The position numbers and the translations under genes are program-made. 64,000 bases of DNA. Origin: Fonsecaea monophora (lineage: Eukaryota > Ascomycota > Eurotiomycetes > Chaetothyriales > Herpotrichiellaceae). The stretch spans positions 62,001-126,000 of the forward strand of contig NW_019174019.1 in NCBI RefSeq assembly GCF_001642475.1. The letters run 5' to 3'. The notes under the pieces were generated by a model. The model worked only from the letters and a program-made list of their open reading frames with translations, ran no database searches and was not told the DNA's origin. Every line of letters starts with the position of its first letter. Position 1 is the first letter of the stretch. Shown here piece after piece: positions 54,833-64,000 of this stretch.

Positions 54833-56242
54833 ATGGCACCAGCACCCATTGATCCCACCATCACGGACTTTGTCGTCCAGAAAAAGGACACCTTGGGACT
54901 GCCCGAGCCGGCGTACCAGAGACTCGTGAAGGCGGGCATCGATCTTTCAAACGGATACCCGTACCGCCCGAACCGGCCGTTGTATCTCCAAGACGTGTAC
55001 AACATCCGGAACAACGAGCGCAAGCACGTCGACGCCGGTGCTCGCGCCGACAAGTCAAAGAGCGCTCTGTTCTCCGCCGCGACCAAGGTCACCGACCTGA
55101 CGGCCTACATTGGCACCGAGATAGAGGGGCTCCAGCTCAAGGACCTCACCGACCAGCAAAAGGATGAGTTGGCGCTGCTGATCGCCGAACGCAGCGTGGT
55201 TTTCTTCCGAGATCAAGACATCTCGCCGCAGCAGCAGAAGGCGCTGGGAGAATACTATGGCGAGGTTGAGATCCATGTAAATCAGACCCTTCTTGACATA
55301 GTTGAAAGTGGTTCCCTGTGCTAAGATTTGAATCCTGTTTGTTTCTCCTTTGTCGGAAACTTATAGCCTCAAGTCCCCCAAGTCCCAGGTGTTCCTGGCG
55401 TCACGGTAATTTGGCCAGCCCTGCAAGCGCAAGAGTTCCCGGCCAGCTTCCGCAAGCCTGGAGGCGCTTCGCGGTGGCACACGGATTTGGTCCACGAACG
55501 ACAGCCCGCGGGCATCACCCACCTCCACAACGACACCGTCCCACCCATCGGGGGAGACACGCTCTGGGCCAGCGGCTATGCAGCCTACGAGAAGCTGTCG
55601 CCAGACTTTCGAAAATTGATCGATGGTAAGTACGCCGTGTACCGGTCAGCTCATCCGTACCTCGACCGTGAGAACCCAACCGGCGGGCCGAAATATATCG
55701 AACGAACTCACCCGTTAGTCCGCGTGCACCCGGCGACCGGCTGGAAGGCGTTGTGGGTGAACAGAGCCATGACTGATCGAATTGTCGGGCTTGACAAGCC
55801 CGAGAGTGACCTCATCCTGGGGTACCTGTACGATGTGTACGAGAGGAATGTCGATATCCAGGTTCGGTTCAAATGGACGCCGGGCACGAGTGGTATGTCC
55901 TTTTCCCCCTTTCCATCAACAGCAGTTGTCTCATCAAGTTCATTTTGTTGGCCGCTAACGGAACCAATTTTGATTCGAAACAGCTCTTTGGGATAACAGA
56001 ATCACGGTGAGTTTTGTTGCTTTCCATGGCTAAACCCGCCCTCGACTGCTGACTTGCTAACTCTCTCCGAGATCCATAATGCTTCTTGGGATTATGCTGG
56101 CAACTACCCGCGACATGGTACACGGGTCACTTCTCTGGCGGAGAAGCCCTTCTTTGACCCTAGTGCGCCGACGAGACGGGAGGCTTTGGGGCTATTAGGG
56201 CCGGACGAGAAGCAGGTCGATGGTGTCTTGGTAGAGGGTTAG
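54833..56242 (+). CDS. TauD/TfdA-type 2-oxoglutarate-dependent dioxygenase
   Basis: Four exons: 54833-55276, 55367-55892, 55984-56006 (23 nt) and 56072-56242; 387 residues. The Fe(II) facial triad starts with H-x-D in SRWHTDLVHE. The distal His is near TIHNASWDYAG and the 2-oxoglutarate Arg in PRHGTRVTSL. VVFFRDQDISPQQQKALGEY and HNDTVPPIGGDTLWASGYAA are typical of fungal sulfonate/alpha-ketoglutarate dioxygenases (yeast Jlp1 and relatives), which release sulfite from taurine-like sulfonates. Exon 3 is a micro-exon encoding ALWDNRIT, and skipping it would remove the segment before the distal His. Substrate is inferred, and herbicide-type (TfdA) or other small acids are alternatives. The start is the in-frame ATG MAPAPIDPT; an upstream ATG at 54767 is less likely. 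Confidence 0.9.
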
Positions 56243-57325
56243 GCAAGTAGGTGCTATTTTGGATTGGGGGTTTCATGTCGAAGGGGAGGATGAGGAGGGT
56301 AGGAAGTAGACAGGTGGCTATATAACTCAATGTATCAGCCTGACCTGCTTTTTACTTGAGAATCTGCTTGGTATAGCCTTTAGGGAACCCCTATATGTGG
56401 AGAGAAGAGTAGAACAAATTGACTGCTGTGGAATGGATCTGCCATCTCGTATCTCACGTGCACGTAAGGCTCTGTTCCCCCTTTAATGGATCTGTTTTGT
56501 GGGTCTCATTTCTTGGCATAAAGGCTTGGCAACAACTGCGACTTCGTGTCAAACTCGTGATGAGAGCAACTGGGCACAACTCGTGCTTCAGCAATTTCAA
56601 GTGACTGATGAGGGACAGTGGCCAGCTACTCAAGCTCGTCATGGCGGCTGCGCTAGATGCACGTCCTCCTCATCTTGGCAGCCTGTGAATCAATCCAGTA
56701 TCAAAAAGCCTTTTGACTTCCAGATCGACCCGTCTTGATTCCATGAGGACCTCCAGTCCAGATCGACGGGCTCGCCATGTCGCCATGGCTCACCTTTGCG
56801 GATCCAGAACTCCAACACCTACTAGCCGATGGGAGGACGGGGGCTGGCGTGGATTGTCATCTTCTGACCTTTCCCGACTGGCGAATTGTATGCACCACCC
56901 AACTCTGGTAGACGGAAAATGCGCAACAAGCTCATGCATATCACCTGCGGCTGTGATGGTTCGTACTGGGCAGACGAAGTCTCCAGAACATAAGCCAGCT
57001 TGGGGCTCTGCTATGTTCCTTCAAGGGGTTCAGCTCGTCGGTACCGTCTCCAACCTACGGATCTAATCTTCTGTTCCCAAGGACAGACGAATAACATGAG
57101 TTCGCTGAAGCCGTGTCGATCGGTTCTGAAGAGGGGTCTGAGACCTGCGAAACTTTCTGCTGCATGTCCTCATTGACAGGAGAAGATGAATGCTTTTCCA
57201 TGTGCAAGGAAAGCCAAATTCGAATTTCATCGCCACATACTTAATGCGCATAAATCTGGGATCTACCCCGAGGTTTTTGCACCTCCATCCTCAGTCCTCG
57301 AGCATTACCCAGGTACGTAGCAACC
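56243..57325. other. Intergenic, no gene seen
   Basis: About 1.1 kb downstream of the TauD gene and upstream of the glycosyltransferase. Open frames on both strands lack domains. Confidence 0.55.
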
Positions 57326-59986
57326 ATGGGATCACCCACCTCTAGGAGTTCGTCAACGGCGTCTTCGACCCGGGCTCGTCGTGCTTCAACGGTGTCCTCT
57401 GTGGAAGCAACCGGAGATGGAACGTCAGATGATGCTGGCCCCTCGGATAGACCCCATGATGTCGACACTCGCGATCATGCCGAGGTATGCAGTTACACTT
57501 GTTTATCTGAGAGAGTCGCTCTGACCTGAGCAGAATTCCACCGCCTCCGAACACCTGAAATGGTCTCTTCCCGTCTTGCGACATCCTTCCAACGCCTCTT
57601 CTGCCAACACCCACGCTACAGCGTGTACCTCGTCGCACACGAACGAGATGCGCAGAAGGATGTCCAATATCACCAAACGGGCTTCCGTTGCCATAGTCGA
57701 TGCCGCGCATAAGGTTGATCCCCTTACAGTAACGCAAGGCAACCCTCTGGGGCTTGCGATCAACGAAATCCGAGGCGTTTCCTCGGCTGGCTACTCTGCA
57801 CCAGGCCAGTTTGATGCCCGCCGCTACTCTTGCGAAACGTCCGAAATCCCCGCTATATCCGCTCCAGAGCTTGCCCGAACCTCCCAAGCCTTCTCGGACG
57901 ATTCTACGGTTCGCCCAGGCATGAGTGAGAAAGAGGATGACTATTTGATCCAGCGACTCGCAATGCACGACGACATCGAGCGACTCTCAACCCTCAAACG
58001 CATCCTTTACAGGCTCTGCCCACTCTTGGTCATCATTACGATTGGAGCTAACTGGTTGTATTTCGTTCTCCGCGTCAAGTTCACCGTAGCTGCCGAGAAT
58101 GCTGCACATGATGTATTCTGGATGGCGTGGGCTTTCATTATCGTCGAGCTCTTGGTTTCACTTCCGGTGTTGCTGCAGAGTCTCTGGGGATGGCATATTA
58201 TTGGGTTGAGGAAGAGACCAAAGCTTCGCTTGGTCGGAGACAACGTTCCTTCGGTCGACGTGGTCATCACCTGCTGTCGGGAAGAAGACGATCTGATCCT
58301 CGATACCGCCAAAGCAGCCTGCAACATCGACTATCCTAGCGAACGGTTTCGCGTCATGGTCTGCGACGACGGGAAGTCTGAATCATTGCGGAATTTGGTG
58401 GAGAAGCTTGCCTTGACTCAGTATCCGAACCTCTACTACCGCTCAAGACCGAAATACCCTGGCGTCCCACATCACTTCAAGGCCGGTAATTTGAATGATG
58501 CTATCGAAGAGACCAAGAAACTACCGGGAGGGGCGGCCAACTTTCTTGCGGCCCTTGATGCTGACATGATTCCCATGAAAGACTGGCTCCGGGCACTCCT
58601 GCCTCACATGCTTCAGGATCCAAAGTGCTCGATGGCCTGTCCACCACAGGTACGTTAGGCGCCTCTTTCCTTCTGGCGAAGGCGGTATTTACTGACGTTC
58701 GAGTAGTTATTCTACAATGTGCCAAGGGATGATCCTCTCTGCCAGAGCTTGGATACCTTTGTCCATATCGCGGAACCGATCAAGGACTCTCTCGGTGTGG
58801 CCTGGTGCACTGGATCAGGTTATGTTCTGAGACGTTCTGCCCTCGCCTCGATCGGAGGATTTCCCACTGGATCTCTTGCTGAGGATGTCTGCTGTTCGAG
58901 CATGCTTCTTGGCTCAGGCTGGAATACCGCCTTCGTCCACGAGCCCCTGCAATTTGGAACTGTGCCTGATTCTCTAGTGAGCCACTTGAAGCAACGCACA
59001 AGATGGGTAAGTCGGTCACACATTGTACCTTTGTCGGGTTGCTAAACTGTCACAGACCATCGGCACCGTCCAAACCGCCCTGAAGCTGAGATTCAGCTTA
59101 TGTGGTCCGCTGGTGAAGCAAATGACCATCGCCCAGCGACTGTGCGGGTTTGTCTACACAATCTCCTCACTGTTCACCGTCTTCCTCGTGGCGTCGATGT
59201 TCACTGCACCTCTTGTGCTCGCTTCCGGCGGCAAGCTTGTCCCATACGCAGACAACAATCAGTTGCGATGGCTCATTCGCTCTGCATTCCTCAGCATGCT
59301 CTTGAACCGTGTGAACGAGATGATCTCCTTCTTGCCCTCGGGGTATCGCACTGGCCAGAGAGATACCAGGGCTCTGTTGTGGATGTCACCATGTGAGTAG
59401 TTTACCCCGGCGACATGTTTGAGCCCTCTAACCACGTCTTTCAGTCCACGCCATCTCGGTCATCCGCACCTTCGTCCTTCCCAAGTGGTTGGGAGGCAAA
59501 GTCGCCGTCTTCACGTCGTCCGGGTCACAAAAGGATCAACTCAACGAACGGGACGCCCGCCTCCGGGCGCCCTTGTGGCGTCGTCTCAAAGTCACCATCT
59601 GGGACTGTCAATGCTACCTCCACGTCGCCTACATCGTGTTCATCCTCGCCGCAGTCGGCATCAGTCTGCACGCCAACATCACCAACCCGCAAAACGACAC
59701 GAAGACCAAAATTCTCATCGACGTGCTGACCCACGCGGGGTGGCCTCCCATCATCTGGATGACCTGCGGCCTGGCCTGCTGGGCGCCCATCAACTACGCC
59801 CTCTTCCCGCCCTCGGTCCCCGACAGGGAGGAGCTGCTCGACAGGGACCCCGTCACCGGCGTCGCCTACCCCAAGGAATCGTCCAAGAAGACCCAGACCT
59901 CGTGGGTCGCCTGGATCTTTGAGGCCCAGTACACCTTCCTCAGCGTCTACATGACCGCCGCGTGTGTCCTCTCTTTCTGGTTCTAA
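57326..59986 (+). CDS. Family 2 (cellulose-synthase-like) processive glycosyltransferase
   Basis: Five exons: 57326-57484, 57534-58649, 58707-59006, 59056-59392 and 59445-59986; 817 residues. A long Ser/Thr-rich cytosolic N-terminus (~230 residues) precedes two helices (LLVIITIGANWLYFVL, FIIVELLVSLPVLLQSLWG). The GT2 domain then shows DVVITCCREEDD and VMVCDDGKSE (UDP-sugar Asp), AALDADMIP (DxD), WCTGSGYVLRR, SLAEDV (ED, in place of TED) and QRTRW (QxxRW of processive enzymes). Five or six C-terminal helices follow and form the translocation channel. Such plasma-membrane enzymes polymerise beta-glucans from UDP-glucose; fungal relatives include mixed-linkage glucan synthases of the CelA/Tft1 kind. 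The exact polymer is unknown. All four introns are 49-57 nt, and phases agree throughout. Confidence 0.9.
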
Positions 59987-60607
59987 TTGAAACAGTGAGT
60001 GTGAGATATTGCGCGCGCGCATGAGAGGGTGTTTGTGTTTGTGTTTGTGCTGGTGGCCGTTGACTGGTGGCTGTTGCTTGCCGTTCCGTGTGGGGTCTGA
60101 GTTATGGGGACGGCTATTCCCAAGATATACGAGACAGTATGAGGCAACATGAGACAATACGGTATGGAAAGGAAAATTGGATGGGAAGGAAATCTGTCAG
60201 TCGAAGATGATCCAGGGATTGGCAGGGGATTGGCGATAGTCTGGAAGGATCACAATCGTGGGGCGCAGGGTCTGTTCCCGAGGCGGACCGTCATGATATG
60301 ACATGACATGAATAGACAGAGGATGGATGGTGGGAACTTGGAAAGAGAGTTGATTGTTATGTAGCTAGCTAGTTAGCCAGATTCTATCCTTAAATATCGG
60401 CACGCACGAAAACTTGGGGGAGAATACAGATGGAAATTTGCTTTTAGGATATACGAAAACAGCAGCCAGAGATATATCCCCCCATCCTTCTCTTTCCTGT
60501 AACCTGTAACCTGTAACTTGTCACTTGTATATAACGCAAATTCCCTGACGATTTATTTGCCACTGTGACTGTGCAGATCCTGAATATAGGCTCTATTCTC
60601 TCCAGTC

Positions 60608-60655
<48 letters not shown>

Positions 60656-60664
60656 AAGAGTCAC
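59987..60664. other. Convergent intergenic region with microsatellite
   Basis: No gene seen. It contains a TTTGTG tandem (about 60032-60048) and the (CA)n(GA)n microsatellite listed separately. Confidence 0.6.
60608..60658. repeat. Compound (CA)14(GA)10-type microsatellite
   Basis: Uninterrupted CA units at 60608-60635 run directly into GA units to about 60654, then GAAAGAG. The tract ends about 7 nt from the stop codon of the minus-strand exporter, so it lies at the very start of its 3' UTR. Confidence 0.9.
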
Positions 60665-62689
60665 TCACGACGAGTCCATGCCGTTCGCGGGCGTCGACTT
60701 GACCCGCTGATGCGTGCGCAGGGTGACCATCACAAGACCATGTCCACCACTGCCATCACCGCCACTGCCACTGTACCTGCTCCTCATGCGCAGCCTCGCT
60801 CCGAACTTGAAAACGACAATGCTGATAGGGTACAATGCGGCGGAGATGACGCCAAAGGTGCCGTACGCCCAGTCGCCGCCCAGGTTGGTGATCATTTGGA
60901 TGATGGCGAGGGGGATCGCGGCGGCGACGAGGAGGCGCAGGCTGGCGGCCACGGTGAGCGCCGAGAGCGTGCCCGTCGCGGGGTAGGCGTCGAAGAGGTA
61001 TGAGATGTAGGATATCTGTTTTTTTTGGCGCGAAACAGAAGTTCAGTCAGTCAGTCAATCAATCAATCAATCAATTCAGGGGGGAATAACGACGACATCG
61101 TATGTACGGGGGGGGGGGGGGGTTGCATAGGTGCATGGTGGGGTGTGAGTATGATGAGCGGTCAAAAGTGGCAAGCAAGAGGAGGACGGCAAAGGGTTAT
61201 TTCCGTACCAGAATCATCATACTCCCCCAAACATAGATGCCTGTGCCGACGATGGGCAGAAAGTGATTGATCGAAGGCACGGTCGTGTAGCCGACCCAGA
61301 AGAAGGCGCCCGTCATCAAAACTCCGCCGACCATCGCGGGGACGAGCCTGTACTCGATCTCCATCTGCACCATCTCCTGGTCCCTGCACTGCCGCATCTT
61401 TAACAGGATCAGGAACTGCTCGATCACGGTCGCCGTGCCGGCGGCGAGCAAAGCGCCCACCACGGCGGAGATGAATGCCAGCCCGGAAGATCGGATGCCG
61501 AATCCATACGTCAAATTGAGAGCCGCGGGGACGGCGATGAACCACTGGAATGTGGTGCCGAAGACAAAGGACACGTACAGCGTCGTCATGATGACGATGG
61601 GTTCGGTAAATATCATGATCAGGGGGTCGACAACGGTTAGCTGGGCCATGCGGCGGAGAGTGGTGCCCGATTGAGCAGGGGGAAGATCATGAGGTCTGCC
61701 CGCGCGTCGAGCTCGTGTGCGGACAATCTCTCGAGCATAGGTCTCTGGAGCGCCGATGCCGATGAGGTATGCCGCGAGACAGACCATCAGGGAAACATAC
61801 GCCGTCCATCGCCAGGACGTGCTTGGGACGATGCTCCCGAGAATGATGGGTCCTGTGGCCGAGATATCAGTATCTGTCCAAACAAAATGGGACATGGGAT
61901 TCCAATACCGAAAGCAGCCCCGAGATACGAAGCTAGGGTCAAGCCCGAGTAGTATGTAACAGTAGTCCTCGCAGGCCAGACATCTGCGAATGTGCCTTCG
62001 ATGAGCACGAGACATGGGCCCCCTCCAAGTCCAGCGAAGAATCGCAAGACGGCCAGGGCTCCAATACTCTGAGCTCGACTGGAGCCAAGGAGAAACAAGG
62101 CGCAGATTGGCAGACTGACAAAGTAGACTGGGGCACGGCCAAATCTTTCCGTCACATGAGGAGTGTAGACCGGGGCAAAAGCAATGCCGACAAGGTAAAG
62201 GGAGAATGGAGCAATGGCGAGAGTCATTGAGATGTTGAACTCTGCGACCACATCGCCAATGCCAATCGTGTACGACGTGAGCCCAAATGCGCTGTCGATG
62301 TGTCAGCTTTAAGCATACTGAGAGGAGGGGAAGTGGTGTACATACACTGCAAAAGCGAACGAGAAGGCGACGAGGGAGACATAGACCTTTCGGTGTAGGG
62401 GCCAGTTCTGGGGGTTATCAGGATCTGAGGTCGGCATGGGGTTGCTGATTCCTCCCATTGCCTCCTCCATGGGGCCAGTATGATCCATTGACATCCTATC
62501 AGTCTGATCTGCCGACTCCTCTGTCTGGAGTCCCATATACTCTGTTGTCTGCATATGGAGCGGTGTCTGGTCCTCCATTGGAGCAACACTTGTTCGGTAT
62601 GATTGGAGGTCTCGAAGATGTGATTGAAACGTGCTTGAATGGTGAGGATATGTAGCTCTGTGTCCCAGCTGCTTCTGTATGAATGACAA
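60665..62689 (-). CDS. DHA1-type MFS transporter (drug/polyamine exporter family)
   Basis: Four exons: 62689-62346, 62291-61909, 61852-61209 and 61015-60665; 573 residues. Introns are 54, 56 and 193 nt. The ~100-residue polar N-terminus leads into DNPQNWPLHRKVYVSLVAFS, typical of the fungal DHA1 group. FGLTSYTIGIGDVVAEFNIS, VTERFGRAPVYFVSLPIC, GALAVLRFFAGLGGGPCLVL and GPIILGSIVPSTSWRWTAYV follow. The second half has TEPIVIMTTLYVSFVFGTTF and LMTGAFFWVGYTTVPSINHF. Relatives export drugs, polyamines or metabolites (family knowledge). The third intron is unusually long for this window and holds simple repeats. The ATG at 62689 is used; a downstream Met (MEDQTPLHM) is possible. Confidence 0.9.
61016..61208 (-). 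other. Repeat-bearing intron 3 of the DHA1 transporter
   Basis: 193-nt intron. It holds a CAGT/CAAT tetranucleotide tract (61044-61075) and a run of 15 G (61108-61122, C in the transcript). It is the longest intron inferred in this window. Confidence 0.8.
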
Positions 62690-64000
62690 AAGACAAATCC
62701 TTCAAAGAAAGAAAGAGCCTGAACTTATATCTGCTGGAGGAAAGGGAATGAATGTACCCCTTCAACCAAAAAGGCAGATCGGACATTAGTTGGCAGCATG
62801 ATGTCTAAACAATTTCTTGGCCTACAGCAGCCTCTTTGAACTTGAGTAGGCGGGTCGAGTTTCATGTAGAGAGCTCTCACCAGCCGGTACCGAAGCGACG
62901 CTCGCATCCAGCCCGCCGATGGAGCGGATCGACGCATTGCGGACCGCTGGCGCAGCTCCAAACGGGGAACTTCGTGTGCAGTGGGCCGCGATATCGTGAC
63001 GAAACCACATAACGGCTCGTTGTCAGGCCCATTTCAGATCCTCCTCAAGGAAAATATTATCAGGTTGTCCAATCCAAAGCGAGCTCGGCGACGGGGAATG
63101 ACAAATGTGCTACAGCAACGTGCTATCAATGGCTATGCTTGCAGGTAGTCAGGCAAAGTCAATGGCAGCTATACCCTGTATGCGGATGCGATCTGGCTGT
63201 GGACTCCAGAGGCTGTCCCGAGGCAGATCCAAAGGGGCGGAGAGTGATGAAGGCAACTGTTTGAGATACGGAGATGGAAAGCTGCGCCCAGAAGATCAGT
63301 CAGCACTTATGTAACTACCTCGAGACTAGTCTATATCAGGAAAGACTTGGCGTCCTTGGCACGAGTTTATCTTCAGGCCGCCCCGAAGCCCCAATTTCCT
63401 CGATTGCATTGATTCCATCATCAGGAATCCACGAATACAACCGACCACGACTCTGCTCACTCCGCCCCGGCCATGCTCCACGCCGTGGTCCTCACCTGCA
63501 CAAATGAGTATCAGCCTCATTGATCTGAAGCTTCAGTGGAATAAGCTGTCCAAGACTCTGAACTTCTTGGCTTCACGGATTTCCTGGGCTGTTCGAAGTG
63601 CTTTCCAGCTCCGCCTCAGTGGGATCGGCTTATCCTCGAAAGGCTCATACGGAGACTCGGAGATTCCAAATGGCAACAACTACAAGGTACAGGTGAAACA
63701 GGCTATACAGGAGCACAGGTCATTAAGAGCAACACTGATCGAAATGGCACTCGATCGTGTCAAAAGCTCAGGCGTGCTCCGGTTTCTTGGAACGTTGATC
63801 TGCCCCCTTTACCGTAAAACAGCTGCAGAAGGAATCCTGCGATCCACGAGCTTATGATATCAACGGAGAAAGGAGCCGCTCTCCACATGAACTCCTAAAT
63901 TTGTGCTGCTACAGCCACTCGATGCATGTGCTTCGACTCCGGACACATATCTATGGAAACCCAAATCCTGGTCGACATTCGCCAATCCACAACCCGGGCC
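62690..64000. other. Terminal region without a supported gene
   Basis: Promoter of the DHA1 transporter, then sequence without recognisable domains. A 117-codon plus-strand frame at 63504-63857 (containing YKVQVKQAIQEHRSLRATLI) has a moderately protein-like composition but no domain or splice partner; it may be a fragment of a gene beyond the window. Confidence 0.4.

Noticed and set aside
56713..57066. 117-codon plus-strand frame
   Set aside because: No domain, no splice context, and composition like surrounding non-coding DNA.
57342..57968. 208-codon minus-strand frame opposite the glycosyltransferase N-terminus
   Set aside because: Antisense shadow of the Ser/Thr-rich coding exons, with no domain.
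1..64000. tRNA, rRNA, CRISPR arrays, bacterial-type operons or viral genes
   Set aside because: Read on both strands; no cloverleaf with A/B boxes, rRNA stretch, regular spaced repeat array or viral gene was recognised.

Overview
The window looks like nuclear chromosomal DNA of a filamentous ascomycete (Pezizomycotina). Genes are packed on both strands. They carry short introns of about 49-110 nt with GTATGT/GTAAGT-type donors, CTAAC/CTGAC-type branch sites and CAG/TAG acceptors. The gene set includes fungal families (Hos2, Rpc34, Sti1, Kha1, Pan3, Lsm7, Dal5-type permease, a Zn2Cys6-like protein, a fungal TOM subunit). A Eurotiomycetes/Chaetothyriales-like origin is only a guess. All exon structures were deduced by eye from splice consensus, reading phase and family knowledge; no transcript or database was available.

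Layout. 0.7-7.1 kb holds housekeeping genes: Hos2-type histone deacetylase (+), RNA polymerase III subunit Rpc34 (-), and the Hsp90 co-chaperone Sti1 (+) sharing a divergent promoter with Rpc34. 8.1-15.0 kb, all on the minus strand: Kha1-type K+/H+ antiporter, a secreted NTF2-like protein and a PHD-finger protein. 15.1-19.1 kb is nearly gene-free and repeat-rich. 19.1-30.0 kb: a four-helix membrane protein, a FAF2/Ucp10-like UBX protein (ERAD), Pan3 (deadenylation), Lsm7 (mRNA decay and U6) and a protein with an internal Zn2Cys6-like cluster.

30.9-39.5 kb is accessory metabolism: an intradiol (hydroxyquinol-type) dioxygenase, a GFA/Mss4-like zinc protein and two class I methyltransferases, with a decayed coding patch between the methyltransferases. 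39.5-42.7 kb has no recognisable gene. 42.7-46.6 kb: a MARVEL-type membrane protein divergent from an SLC43/Fmp42-like MFS carrier that carries an apparent 1-nt frameshift. 47.14-48.47 kb is a complete Tc1/mariner DNA transposon (31-bp inverted repeats, TA duplication) whose DD34E transposase has two in-frame TAG codons. 49.4-49.7 kb: a small TOM subunit (Tom6-like).

50.1-56.2 kb groups a flavin monooxygenase, a Dal5-family permease and, divergently, a TauD-type 2-oxoglutarate dioxygenase. This is a plausible sulfonate or organic-sulfur scavenging set. 57.3-62.7 kb: a family 2 cellulose-synthase-like glycosyltransferase convergent with a DHA1-type MFS exporter. The last 1.3 kb has no supported gene.

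The most noteworthy non-genic signal is the exact 10-mer GTACCGAGTA/TACTCGGTAC. I found it seven times, always between genes, where about 0.1 copies would be expected by chance.
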